A DNA stretch of 26,060 nucleotides, from assembly GCA_020024515.1 (NCBI GenBank), contig JAHHTR010000021.1, positions 1 to 26,060 on the forward strand, read 5' to 3'. The notes beneath the pieces are model-generated. The model was given only the letters and a program-made list of their open reading frames with translations. It ran no database searches and was not told where the DNA came from. Shown in pieces: positions 8,012 through 16,543 of the stretch (the first letter of the stretch is position 1; each line of letters starts with the position of its first letter). The DNA is from Angelakisella sp. Its GTDB lineage: Bacteria; Bacillota; Clostridia; Oscillospirales; Ruminococcaceae. The position numbers and the translations under genes are program-made.

Positions 8012-9556
8012 ATGCAACATTTTAATACTATTATTATTGGTGCAGGTAATGGTGGATTATCGTGTGCCACACGTCTTGCAACAAAAGGAAAAAAAGTATT
8101 GGTGCTTGAAAGACACAATATACCCGGAGGTTGTGGCACAAGTTTTCGCAGAGGTAGATTTGAGTTTGAAGTAGCACTTCATCAATTAAACGGAATGAAT
8201 ACTGTCGATAATCCTGGACCACTTCGCAAGCTATTTCGTGAGTATGGTATAGAAGACCAGATAGAGTGGATAGAAATAGAGTCGTTATTCAAGGTAAATC
8301 TTCCAAATGGCTTTGAGCAATCACTGCCTGCATCAAGAAAAGAGGCTGAGGACGTTTTAATCAAACGTTTTCCTGAGGAAAAAGAAAGCATACTAAGATA
8401 TTTTGATACAGTATTTAAATTTAGTGAAGAAAGTGAAAAATTTGCGGAAATGCAAGCAAACAGTACAGGTGAACCGAGTGTTTTCAAAAAATTTATAATG
8501 AAAAATCTATTTGCAAAAAAATTCCCAACACTTGCAAAATATGCAGTATGTTCCACACAAGAAGTTATGGACGAATTTTTCAAAAGCAAAGAACTTCAAC
8601 TTTGTGTAAATGCTTATTGGTGCTTTATGGGTATGCCGCCAAGTCGTTTTCCATTCTCTATTTTGGCAAGATGTACAGCACTTTATATAAATGATAAACC
8701 TTATTATCTAAGAGGTGGCTCACAAATGATGAGTCAGGCCCTTGCTGATACAATAAGAAAACATAATGGTACAGTAAAATATAACTGTGGTGCAAAAGAA
8801 ATCCTTGTAAAAAACGGTAGGGCTTATGGTGTAATAGATGATAATGGTGAGGAATATTCTTGTGACTATGTGGTATCAGGTATTTCACCGATAGATACAT
8901 ATTTTAAACTAATTAAAAAAGATGAAGTTCCAAAGAGTGCAAAAGAATATCTAAGCCCATATACTGTTGGTATTTCGGCTCTTACTTGCTTTATCGGTTT
9001 GGATTGTACTCCACAAGAAATAGGATATACAGATTCATTTAACCTAACATATACAAGTTTAAATTGTAATGATGACTTCCAAAATTCCTATAATTTAATG
9101 CCTGATATTGATCCGCTTATTAATACTTGTTATACAGTTGATGATCCAAAGGTATCTCCTGAGGGTACAAGTGTAATCACAGCAGGTACACTGAAATACG
9201 CTAGATCTTGGATGGAACTGAGCCCGGAAGAATATTATGAGACAAAATACAAGGCAGGTCAAATAATTCTTAATAGACTGGAAGAAAAATATCCGAGAAT
9301 AAAAGAACATATAGAGGAATTTGAAGTGGCAACACCACTAACACATATGCGTTATTTACACCACCCAGAAGGAGCCATATATGGATTTGAGCAAGATTTA
9401 AAATCCAGTGTGTTTTTCTTTCCACAAGAAGACCAAATACAAAATTTGACATTTGCAAATGGTTGGGTAAATATTTGTGGTTTTGGTCCTAACTATCTGT
9501 ATGGCGCAAAAGTAGCTGACAAAATTATAAAACTTATGGAGGCATACAATGGCTAA
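8012..9556 (+). CDS. CrtI/phytoene-desaturase-type FAD oxidoreductase
   Basis: Flavoprotein of 514 residues in the amine oxidase/phytoene desaturase superfamily, which includes carotenoid desaturases, carotenoid isomerases and retinol saturase. The N-terminal dinucleotide fold is clear: IIIGAGNGGLS with Gly10, Gly12 and Gly15, then Glu33 at the end of the second strand and the IPGGCGTSF segment. The C-terminal FAD signature is ANGWVNICGFGPNYLYGAKVADKI. No signal peptide or membrane segment is evident. It is preceded by AGAGGAG and overlaps the next gene by 8 bases, so the reductase encoded there is probably its electron partner. With a reductase partner in an anaerobe, reduction or isomerisation of a conjugated substrate is more likely than desaturation; the substrate is unknown. 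Confidence 0.82.
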   Translation: MQHFNTIIIGAGNGGLSCATRLATKGKKVLVLERHNIPGGCGTSFRRGRFEFEVALHQLNGMNTVDNPGPLRKLFREYGIEDQIEWIEIESLFKVNLPNGFEQSLPASRKEAEDVLIKRFPEEKESILRYFDTVFKFSEESEKFAEMQANSTGEPSVFKKFIMKNLFAKKFPTLAKYAVCSTQEVMDEFFKSKELQLCVNAYWCFMGMPPSRFPFSILARCTALYINDKPYYLRGGSQMMSQALADTIRKHNGTVKYNCGAKEILVKNGRAYGVIDDNGEEYSCDYVVSGISPIDTYFKLIKKDEVPKSAKEYLSPYTVGISALTCFIGLDCTPQEIGYTDSFNLTYTSLNCNDDFQNSYNLMPDIDPLINTCYTVDDPKVSPEGTSVITAGTLKYARSWMELSPEEYYETKYKAGQIILNRLEEKYPRIKEHIEEFEVATPLTHMRYLHHPEGAIYGFEQDLKSSVFFFPQEDQIQNLTFANGWVNICGFGPNYLYGAKVADKIIKLMEAYNG

Positions 9557-10715
9557 TATTAAAGAAACATTAATAAGCACTTTCCCACATGGAAAAGAAG
9601 TTTTACAAGAAATTGTGGATAAAAGAAAAAGTGGTACTGATTATACACTTGAAAATGGTAAGGTTGATAAAATAATTAATCGTTTGCACAATAATAACCT
9701 AAGACTTGTTGTAAACGAAATAATAGAGATAAATAATAATACAAAGAGTTTTAGGTTTACAAGCGAAGATGTACTTCTTCCTGTATTTCAGGCAGGACAA
9801 TATTTAAATGTATTTGTGGAGATTGACGGAGTTCGCACAAGCAGACCTTACAGCATATCTTCTTCACCTCGCCAAAGAGCCTATTATGAAATAACAGTTG
9901 CAAGAATACCGAATGGTTTTGTATCATCATACTTTTTGGATAAAGTAAAAGTAGGCGATAAATTTGAGGCAAATGGCCCAGCGGGTGTATTTTGCTATAA
10001 TCCTGTATTTCACAAAAGAAAACAAGTATATATAGCAGGTGGTAGTGGTATAACACCATTTTTGAGTATGTCAAGAGAAGTACTCAGTGCAAACCTAGAT
10101 AGAGAGATACATTTAATATATGGTTGCAGAAATGAAGAAAATATACTTTTCAGAGATGAACTTGAAAAAATGGCACAAAATAATGATAATTTTAAGTTTA
10201 CAGTGGTACTTTCAGAACAAAGTGAAAACTGGAATGGTTTAACTGGTTTTGTAGACGGAAACTGTATCAAGAGTTTAATTTCTGATATAAATGAGTGTAC
10301 ATACTATATTTGCGGACCACAAGTTATGAATGACTTTGTTGTTGAAGAATTAAAGAACCTAAATGTAAAACATAGTATGATAAGACGCGAAATGTTTGGT
10401 TCTCGTCAAGATATATATAATGAGATTGGCTGGCCACAAGAACTAAGCGGTGAAGAAGTAGTTATTGTTACGGTTAACGGTGACAAAAAGATACCTGCAA
10501 AGAGTGGCGAAAGTTTACTTACAGCACTGGAACGCAGTGGTGTACGAGTAAATGTTTGCTGTCGCAGTGGTGAATGTAGTCTTTGCCGTGTACAACTTGT
10601 CGGTGGAAAAGTATTTATGCCAAGAGGTGTTATGCTTCGTCATGCTGATGAAGTTTTCGGATACATACATTCTTGTAAAGCATATCCTATCAGTGATTTG
10701 GAAATAGTATTATAA
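9549..10715 (+). CDS. NAD(P)H-FAD reductase with C-terminal [2Fe-2S] domain
   Basis: Electron-transfer protein of 388 residues. Residues 1-50 are a helical extension of unknown role. Residues ~51-155 are a ferredoxin-reductase FAD domain with RPYSISSSP (99-107). Residues ~158-290 are the NAD(P) domain with AGGSGITPFLSM and YICGP. The C-terminal ~90 residues are a plant-type ferredoxin whose ligands Cys338, Cys343, Cys346 and Cys376 have the exact C-x4-C-x2-C-x29-C spacing. The order matches reductases such as those of hybrid-cluster protein (Hcr) or ring-hydroxylating oxygenases, but no oxygenase or hybrid-cluster gene is nearby. Its ATG lies inside the end of the upstream flavoprotein gene (ATGGCTAA), implying translational coupling. 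It likely passes electrons from NAD(P)H to that flavoprotein. Confidence 0.87.
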   Translation: MANIKETLISTFPHGKEVLQEIVDKRKSGTDYTLENGKVDKIINRLHNNNLRLVVNEIIEINNNTKSFRFTSEDVLLPVFQAGQYLNVFVEIDGVRTSRPYSISSSPRQRAYYEITVARIPNGFVSSYFLDKVKVGDKFEANGPAGVFCYNPVFHKRKQVYIAGGSGITPFLSMSREVLSANLDREIHLIYGCRNEENILFRDELEKMAQNNDNFKFTVVLSEQSENWNGLTGFVDGNCIKSLISDINECTYYICGPQVMNDFVVEELKNLNVKHSMIRREMFGSRQDIYNEIGWPQELSGEEVVIVTVNGDKKIPAKSGESLLTALERSGVRVNVCCRSGECSLCRVQLVGGKVFMPRGVMLRHADEVFGYIHSCKAYPISDLEIVL

Positions 10716-10728
10716 TATTATAAAAAAT

Positions 10729-10767
10729 GGCTTACAATGTAGATTTATTATTCTGACATTGTAAGCC
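10729..10767. terminator. Hairpin terminator between convergent genes
   Basis: A perfect 12-bp stem, GGCTTACAATGT (10729-10740) with its complement at 10756-10767, has a 15-base loop. It is flanked by A-run (left) and TTATTTAT (right), so it could serve the redox operon and, less well, the convergent EAL gene. Confidence 0.7.
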
Positions 10768-10771
10768 TTAT

Positions 10772-12421
10772 TTATATGTTATTTTTATAATATTCTTCAA
10801 ATTCATCAAGTGGTAAAGGTTTAGAGAAATAGTATCCTTGTATTTGGTCACAACCCAAATTTTTAAGAATATTATATTGTTCTTCGGTTTCCACGCCCTC
10901 CGCAATGGTTTTCATATTAAGCCCATTTGCAAGCTCTATTACAAAGCGTAATATACTTTTTTCGCCACGGAAACATTCATTGTGAATAAATCCCATATCC
11001 AATTTAAGTGTATCAATCGGAAATTTATTAAGCATATTTAATGATGAATATCCACTTCCGAAATCGTCCATATTTATTTTAAAGCCAAAATTTTTCAGCT
11101 CTTGTATAACTTTTATTATTTGTTCGATATTTTCTGTATATGCTGTTTCTGTAATCTCTATATCAATTAAATTTGGCTCTATATTATATTTTTTTAATAA
11201 TCCTATAAATAGCTGAGGAAGGTCTGAAAGAATGAAATCTGCCGGTGATACATTTACTGATATAGGAACAATAGGCTTTACTTTTTCTTTCAATGTTTTT
11301 ATAGTGCGTAAAGTTTCTTTCCAAACAAAAAAGTCAAGTTTTGTCATACATTTATTTTTTTCAAATAGTGGTATAAATTCAGAAGGTGGAATAACTCCAT
11401 ATTCATTGTGATTCCATCTTACAAGAGCTTCTGCGCCGACAATTTTTTTTGTTTTAGCATCATGCTTTGGTTGAAAATATAATTTAAACTCACCATTTTC
11501 TATTGCATTATCTAAATCTTCCAGTAATTTTTGAGATTTGCTTATTTTTAAACGCAATCTATCATCATATTCAGTAACAAAACACTCATAGTTATTTTTG
11601 ATTTCTTCTATTGCCATAAAAGCCCTGTCACACATAGCTGACATTGATAGACTTTTGTCAATATTTCTGTAAATTGCAAATTTAATATTTAAATTTGATA
11701 CAGGGGCATTTGAAAAATTATGTTTAATTTTTTTTTCTAATAATTCTATTGAATAGTCTTTTAGGTGTTCTGTTAAGATAGCAAATTTATCAGCACCCAA
11801 ATAGCCACAAATACTGTATTGTGGTTGGCTTGCACAGAATTGTTTGGCAATATATTTTAATATATCATCGCCGACTTCTATTCCGTATCTGTCATTTATC
11901 ATCTTAAAGTTTTCCACATTACTGCATATTAAATCAAATTCTTTACTTGGATTATCCTTAATAAGTTTTTCGGAATGTTTATAGAAAAATTCTTTGGAAT
12001 ATAGACCGGTTAATTTATCGTATTGCAGCAAATTAATCATTGCGGCAGATTCTCTTAAACGTATAATACTTGCTATTCTATTTTTTACAATTTCGGGTTT
12101 ATATGGTTTTGTTATAAAATCCGATGCACCCATAGAAAGACATTTTACCTCATCTGCAATAGTATCACTTACAGTTTGAATTATTACGGGGATAAGCGCA
12201 AAGCCTTTGTTTTTTTGTAATTCCTTCAAAACTTCATATCCGTCCATAACAGGCATTACAAGATCAAGTAATATTAAAGATATATCGTTGTGTTGATATA
12301 TCATTGCCAAGGCATGTTGACCGTTTTCTGCTGTTATAACGTCATATTCATTAGACAGTATATTGGTAAGAAATGCACGATTGACAAAGCTATCATCGAC
12401 AACAAGTATTTTTCTTAACAT
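10772..12421 (-). CDS. Response regulator with degenerate GGDEF and intact EAL
   Basis: Cytoplasmic signalling protein of 549 residues, predicted to hydrolyse cyclic di-GMP under phosphorylation control. Residues 1-120 are a receiver domain: acidic pair Asp9-Asp10, phospho-acceptor Asp53 in LLDLVMPVMDG, and the FITKPYKP lysine. The middle domain (about 130-290) is GGDEF-like, but the signature reads LGADKF, so cyclase activity is unlikely. The C-terminal EAL domain (about 300-549) keeps its key residues: AEALVRW, NVSPADF, EITETAY, MDDFGSGYSSL, LKLDMGFI, AEGVETEEQ and QGYYFSKPL. Start is set by AAGGAGGAA just upstream. No sensor kinase is adjacent, so it is an orphan regulator with its own promoter. 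Confidence 0.92.
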   Translation of the reverse strand: MLRKILVVDDSFVNRAFLTNILSNEYDVITAENGQHALAMIYQHNDISLILLDLVMPVMDGYEVLKELQKNKGFALIPVIIQTVSDTIADEVKCLSMGASDFITKPYKPEIVKNRIASIIRLRESAAMINLLQYDKLTGLYSKEFFYKHSEKLIKDNPSKEFDLICSNVENFKMINDRYGIEVGDDILKYIAKQFCASQPQYSICGYLGADKFAILTEHLKDYSIELLEKKIKHNFSNAPVSNLNIKFAIYRNIDKSLSMSAMCDRAFMAIEEIKNNYECFVTEYDDRLRLKISKSQKLLEDLDNAIENGEFKLYFQPKHDAKTKKIVGAEALVRWNHNEYGVIPPSEFIPLFEKNKCMTKLDFFVWKETLRTIKTLKEKVKPIVPISVNVSPADFILSDLPQLFIGLLKKYNIEPNLIDIEITETAYTENIEQIIKVIQELKNFGFKINMDDFGSGYSSLNMLNKFPIDTLKLDMGFIHNECFRGEKSILRFVIELANGLNMKTIAEGVETEEQYNILKNLGCDQIQGYYFSKPLPLDEFEEYYKNNI

Positions 12422-12568
12422 TTTTATTCCTCCTTCTTCAATATTATATTCAATTTACAGATTGAAAAAAGTTATCTATAATCTTTTAAATACAAATTGA
12501 ATAAATATGTTTAACATACAAAATACAAATAAAATTTTAATATATATTTATTTTTACTACATTAGAGT

Positions 12569-12597
12569 ATTATACATTAAAATATTCAGCTTTTCAA
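12569..12597 (-). promoter_or_regulatory. Predicted promoter of the REC-GGDEF-EAL gene
   Basis: Minus strand TTGAAA (12592-12597), a 17-base spacer and a perfect TATAAT (12569-12574). The transcript would have a leader of about 140 bases before the ATG at 12421. Confidence 0.6.
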
Positions 12598-12652
12598 GGA
12601 AAAATAATATATGTTTAAAGAATAAAATATATAGTTTAATATACAAATATAA

Positions 12653-12683
12653 AAAATTATGATTTAAGTGTATACACTTAAAT
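12653..12683 (-). terminator. Terminator of the spoVA operon (22-bp palindrome)
   Basis: Positions 12662-12683 are a perfect 22-bp palindrome centred on GTATAC, three bases past the spoVAE stop codon. On the minus strand it is followed by CATAATTTTTTAT, so it reads as an intrinsic terminator for spoVA. The lack of a true loop forces a few central bases to unpair. Confidence 0.65.
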
Positions 12684-12685
12684 TC

Positions 12686-13039
12686 TTATTTTTCTTTTTC
12701 TTTTGCAAAAAGACCTGCCAGTAAGCTAAATATAACAGCGGCAGCTATTCCGCCGGCAGATGATGTAAAACCGCCTGTCAGTATACCAATTGCACCGTCT
12801 TTTTGTATAGCTTCACGAGTGCCTTTTGCAAGCATAGCGCCAAAGCCTGTTAATGGAACAGTTGCACCACAGCCGGCAAAATCTATCAGAGGCTGATATA
12901 TATTTATACCTCCGAGTATTACACCCATAACAACATAGCCGACAAGGATTTTTGCAGGTGTAAGACGTGTATAGTCTATTAGTATTTGACCGATTACACA
13001 AAATAACCCACCTACTATAAAGGCTTTTAGATATATCAT
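12686..13039 (-). CDS. spoVAE: Stage V sporulation protein AE
   Basis: Small integral membrane protein, 117 residues, of the SpoVA channel that moves calcium-dipicolinate into the forespore and out at germination. The sequence has Gly/Ala-rich membrane segments and the conserved VPLTGFGAMLAKG and GFTSSAGGIAAAVIF stretches. It is the last gene of spoVAC-AD-AE, 15 bases after spoVAD, with AAAAGGAG upstream of its ATG. The length matches the short AE form found across clostridia. It would be made in the forespore under late sporulation control; no safe sigma-G promoter could be read directly upstream of the operon. Confidence 0.94.
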   Translation of the reverse strand: MIYLKAFIVGGLFCVIGQILIDYTRLTPAKILVGYVVMGVILGGINIYQPLIDFAGCGATVPLTGFGAMLAKGTREAIQKDGAIGILTGGFTSSAGGIAAAVIFSLLAGLFAKEKEK

Positions 13040-13054
13040 TTTTAATACTCCTTT

Positions 13055-14065
13055 TTATATACTTATGTGCAAAAGGTGTGCAATTCCGGGGATACTCTCG
13101 CCTTGTTGCAGTGATGTTGGTGACATTAATGCGCCTGTTGCAATAAATAATATATTTTTAGTTTCATTTTCACATAATTCTTTTAATAATGTTGAACAAA
13201 GTACAGATGCCGAACACCCACAACCTGAGCCGCCTGCATCTACATCTTGCGTACTTCGATCATACAGCATCAGTCCGCAGTCTCTGTGTTGTTCGGATAT
13301 ATCAAGTCCTTCTTTTTTCAGACTCTCGATTAACAGTTCACTGCCGACAGCCGATAAGTCACCTGTAACTATCTTGTCAAAATCCTCTGGTGAATAGCCT
13401 GTATCTTTAAAAAATGTGAGTATTGTATCGTTTGCGGCAGGCATCATTGCCGCACCCATATTGTTTACATCATTTATTCCATAGTCTGCAACCGTTCCAA
13501 TAGTTACAGCTTTTACAAATGGTTTGTTTTCTTGATGTTTTTCAAGTATTGCACAGCCAGATGCTGTTGCGGTCCATTGTGCTGTTGGTGTACGTTGACA
13601 GCCATATTCAAGCGGAAATCGGAATTGTCTTTCGGCTGAGCAAAAGTGTGAAGAAGTAACAGCGCAAGTTCTTTTTGCAAAACCACTTTCAATAAACAGT
13701 GATGCCATAATAAGTGATTCTGCCATTGTTGAACAAGCACCGTAAAGTCCTATGAACGGTATTTTAAAATCACGCATACCATATACCGAGCCTATGCACT
13801 GATTAAGTAGGTCGCCGGCAAACAAAATATCAATATCATTCGGTGTAAGATTATTTTTTTTGAGTGCCAAGTTCACAGCTGTTTTTTGTAGTTTACTCTC
13901 TGCTTTTTCCCATGTTGTTTCGCCAAAATAGCCGTCATCAATAATCATATCAAAATTTTTACTGCAAGGTCCTTCGCCCTCTTTTTTTCCTACTACTGAT
14001 GCCGATGCTACTATTGATGGCTGATTATCTAATATTAAAGTACTTTTTCCTTTTTGTATTGCCAT
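13055..14065 (-). CDS. spoVAD: Stage V sporulation protein AD
   Basis: Peripheral, thiolase-fold protein of 336 residues that binds dipicolinic acid and works with the SpoVA membrane proteins in its uptake. Recognisable segments include LILDNQPSIVASASVVGKKEGEGP at the N-terminus (ordinary family start), FIGLYGACSTMAESL with the cysteine at the thiolase active-site position, and GGSGCGCSASVL near the end. There is no signal peptide, in line with a cytoplasmic-face subunit. It lies 11 bases behind spoVAC. Presence of this gene is strong evidence that the organism makes endospores. Confidence 0.96.
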   Translation of the reverse strand: MAIQKGKSTLILDNQPSIVASASVVGKKEGEGPCSKNFDMIIDDGYFGETTWEKAESKLQKTAVNLALKKNNLTPNDIDILFAGDLLNQCIGSVYGMRDFKIPFIGLYGACSTMAESLIMASLFIESGFAKRTCAVTSSHFCSAERQFRFPLEYGCQRTPTAQWTATASGCAILEKHQENKPFVKAVTIGTVADYGINDVNNMGAAMMPAANDTILTFFKDTGYSPEDFDKIVTGDLSAVGSELLIESLKKEGLDISEQHRDCGLMLYDRSTQDVDAGGSGCGCSASVLCSTLLKELCENETKNILFIATGALMSPTSLQQGESIPGIAHLLHISI

Positions 14066-14076
14066 TTATTCCACCT

Positions 14077-14520
14077 CTAAATCAATGTTAATATATAATA
14101 AATAACTCCATACAGTGCGGCTGCCGATATTCCGTATACAATAACAGGACCGGCAATAGTAAACATTTTTGCACCTACTCCCATTATATAGCCCTCTGCT
14201 TTAAAGGTAATTGCCGCTGATGACATAGCATTTGCAAATCCTGTAATTGGGACAAGTGTACCAGCTCCTGCGTATTTTGCTATTTTATCATATATATTTA
14301 AACTTGTAAGAAGTACAGACAAAAAAATAAGTGATATAGATACACAAGTAGCAGCCATATTTTTGTCAAGTCCAAAACTTTTATAGAGTTCCAAAAGTGC
14401 TTGCCCAAGTGTACAGATTGCCCCACCTACCAAAAAAGCAAAAACGCAATTTTTTAATGAATTTGTGTGGTATGTCATTTCTTTTGATATTTCTTTATAT
14501 TGCTTAGGTGTGTATTTCAA
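14077..14520 (-). CDS. spoVAC: Stage V sporulation protein AC
   Basis: Membrane protein of 147 residues. A soluble N-terminus is followed by about four hydrophobic segments (roughly residues 27-47, 56-76, 85-110 and 118-145), with the conserved CTLGQALLELYK and GTLVPITGFANAMSSAA motifs shared with SpoVAE. In Bacillus, SpoVAC acts as a mechanosensitive channel for dipicolinate. First gene of the spoVA operon; AAGGAGGT precedes the ATG. Upstream, GTATA on the minus strand near 14590 resembles a sigma-G -35, but the best -10 match is poor and badly spaced, so the promoter is left unassigned. Confidence 0.95.
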   Translation of the reverse strand: MKYTPKQYKEISKEMTYHTNSLKNCVFAFLVGGAICTLGQALLELYKSFGLDKNMAATCVSISLIFLSVLLTSLNIYDKIAKYAGAGTLVPITGFANAMSSAAITFKAEGYIMGVGAKMFTIAGPVIVYGISAAALYGVIYYILTLI

Positions 14521-14620
14521 AAATAATACCTCCTTAATCGGAATAATTTTACACTAATTATTTTTTACATATTTTTATAAAATATACTAATGTATAAAAA
14601 TTAAGATATTATTTTTAAAT

Positions 14621-14664
14621 AAAAAAATACCGCCTATGTCGGTATCTTACTAACATAAGCGGTA
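14621..14664 (-). terminator. Terminator of the ATP synthase operon
   Basis: The arms 14653-14664 and 14628-14639 form a 12-bp stem. The single mismatch is a G-U pair only in minus-strand RNA, and a seven-base U-run (14621-14627) follows. It separates atpC from the downstream spoVA operon on the same strand. Confidence 0.88.
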
Positions 14665-14686
14665 ATTAATTGTTAAATTTTAAAAA

Positions 14687-15085
14687 TTATTTATCAGAAA
14701 CAGAAACACGTACAAGAGCACGTTTTAATTTTGCTTCTATAAGGGCAAATTCTTTGTTGTTGTTTGTGTTTTTCAAACGTTCTTGTGCTTTTTCTTTTGC
14801 ACGCAATGCACGTTCTTTGTCGATGTTCTCTGCCCATTCAAAGGTAGTTGGAACAAGTCGAACTTCACCTTTTACAACACTGAGTAATCCACCAATGCAC
14901 GCAGCTTTGCGTACTTTGCCGTCGATGGTTACTTTTGCTTGTCCCATACCCAATGGTGTAACATAGTCAGCGTGACGAGCAAGTATGCAAACGTCACCTG
15001 TTGTTGTACGTACAATAAGTTTTTCGGCATCTCCGTCAAAGAATAGCCCGTCAGGTGTAACTATTTGTAGATGAAATGTGTTCAT
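14687..15085 (-). CDS. atpC: ATP synthase F1 epsilon subunit
   Basis: Central-stalk subunit of 132 residues that couples rotation to the gamma subunit and can inhibit ATP hydrolysis. The N-terminal beta-sandwich is seen in FHLQIVTPDGLFFDGDAEKLIVRT and the GDVCILARHADYVTPLG segment; the C-terminal third is the two-helix arm rich in Ala, Lys and Glu (ERALRAKEKAQERLKN). Last gene of the operon, six bases after atpD, followed by a clear terminator. Confidence 0.95.
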   Translation of the reverse strand: MNTFHLQIVTPDGLFFDGDAEKLIVRTTTGDVCILARHADYVTPLGMGQAKVTIDGKVRKAACIGGLLSVVKGEVRLVPTTFEWAENIDKERALRAKEKAQERLKNTNNNKEFALIEAKLKRALVRVSVSDK

Positions 15086-15091
15086 CGCAAA

Positions 15092-16489
15092 TTATACCCC
15101 CTTCTTAGCTTTTTCCACTGCCTCATCAATAGTACCCACGAACAAGAATGCAGATTCAGGCAAGTCGTCGTGTTTACCTTCAATAATTTCTCTAAATCCA
15201 CGAATTGTTTCTTTTACAGGAACATATTTACCCTCAAAACCTGTAAACTGTTCAGCAACAGTAAATGGTTGTGATAGGAAACGTTGGATTTTTCTTGCTC
15301 TGCTAACGATTAGTTTATCATCGTCGCTTAGTTCGTCCATACCCATAATAGCTATGATATCTTGTAGCTCTTTGTATCTTTGAAGTATTCTTTGAACATC
15401 ACGGGCAACCTTGTAGTGTTCTTCACCAACAATGTCAGGAGTCAAAATTCTACTTGAAGATTCAAGTGGGTCAACGGCAGGATAAATACCAAGAGATGAA
15501 ATCTCACGGCTAAGAACTGTCTTTGCATCAAGATGGGCAAATGTTGTAGCAGGAGCAGGGTCAGTAAGGTCATCGGCAGGAACGTAAACAGCCTGTACAG
15601 ATGTTATAGAGCCTTTCTTTGTAGATGTAATTCTTTCTTGTAATTGACCCATTTCGGTAGCAAGTGTAGGTTGGTAACCAACGGCTGATGGCATACGTCC
15701 CAGTAGAGCAGAAACTTCAGAACCTGCTTGTGTGAAACGGAAGATATTATCGATAAACAAAAGAACATCTTGTCCTTCTGTATCTCTGAAATATTCAGCC
15801 ATTGTAAGACCTGTTAGGGCAACTCTCATTCTTGCTCCCGGTGGCTCGTTCATCTGACCGTATACTAGGGCTGTTTTATCAATAACGCCACTTTCTATCA
15901 TTTCGTTATATAGGTCGTTACCTTCACGTGTACGCTCACCAACACCGGCGAATACAGATATACCACCATGTTGTTTGGCAACGTTGTTTATAAGTTCCTG
16001 AATAAGAACTGTCTTACCAACACCGGCACCACCGAATAGACCTATCTTACCACCCTTTGCGTAAGGAGCGATAAGGTCAACAACCTTAATACCTGTTTCA
16101 AGTATCTCAGTTGTACTCTCTTGTTCTTCGTAGCTTGGTGGATCACGGTGAATTTCCCATTTTTCTTTTGTCTCAGGAGCAGGTTTATTATCAACAGGTT
16201 CACCCAGTAGGTTGAATACTCTACCAAGAGTTTCTTTACCTACGGGAACACTGATTGATGCACCTGTATCTATTGCCTCTATGCCTCTAACAAGACCATC
16301 TGTGGAGCTCATAGCTATACAGCGAACAATATTGTCGCCTATGTGCTGTGCAACTTCAAGTACAATTTTTTTGTCATTGTGGTTTATTTCAATGGCATTC
16401 AAAAGATTGGGCAGATGACCGTCGGCAAATTTTATGTCAAGTACAGGTCCGATAATTTGAACAACTGTACCTCTGTTTTGCTCGTTCAT
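15092..16489 (-). CDS. atpD: ATP synthase F1 beta subunit
   Basis: Catalytic subunit of the F1 head, 465 residues from the chosen start. The Walker A loop GGAGVGKT, catalytic-site GERTREGNDLY, Walker B VLLFIDNIFRF and the DELSEED-region variant MDELSDDD are all present. The open frame begins two codons earlier (ATG at 16495), but AAGGAG at 16498-16503 is only two bases from that ATG and eight bases from the one at 16489. The protein therefore most likely begins MNEQNRG. It follows atpG by 54 bases and precedes atpC by six. No unusual residue was seen in the catalytic motifs. Confidence 0.97.
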   Translation of the reverse strand: MNEQNRGTVVQIIGPVLDIKFADGHLPNLLNAIEINHNDKKIVLEVAQHIGDNIVRCIAMSSTDGLVRGIEAIDTGASISVPVGKETLGRVFNLLGEPVDNKPAPETKEKWEIHRDPPSYEEQESTTEILETGIKVVDLIAPYAKGGKIGLFGGAGVGKTVLIQELINNVAKQHGGISVFAGVGERTREGNDLYNEMIESGVIDKTALVYGQMNEPPGARMRVALTGLTMAEYFRDTEGQDVLLFIDNIFRFTQAGSEVSALLGRMPSAVGYQPTLATEMGQLQERITSTKKGSITSVQAVYVPADDLTDPAPATTFAHLDAKTVLSREISSLGIYPAVDPLESSSRILTPDIVGEEHYKVARDVQRILQRYKELQDIIAIMGMDELSDDDKLIVSRARKIQRFLSQPFTVAEQFTGFEGKYVPVKETIRGFREIIEGKHDDLPESAFLFVGTIDEAVEKAKKGV

Positions 16490-16497
16490 GCACATTT

Positions 16498-16503
16498 CTC
16501 CTT
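16498..16503 (-). promoter_or_regulatory. Shine-Dalgarno that decides the atpD start
   Basis: AAGGAG on the minus strand. Spacing to the ATG at 16489 is eight bases (good); to the ATG at 16495 it is two (too short). Confidence 0.8.
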
Positions 16504-16543
16504 ATAATTATTTTGATTATCTTTAAAAGTATGATATTTATTA

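Noticed and set aside
8182..8589. 135-residue minus-strand frame inside the flavoprotein gene
   Set aside because: Mirrors the codon pattern of the plus-strand gene, which has clear family motifs; no promoter or ribosome binding site.
13065..13397. 110-residue plus-strand frame inside spoVAD
   Set aside because: spoVAD is intact over the region and recognisable; the frame lacks a start signal.
14555..14595. Sigma-G promoter for spoVAC (GTATA on the minus strand)
   Set aside because: The best -10 match has two mismatches and a 20-base spacer, so it was not called although sigma-G control is expected for spoVA.
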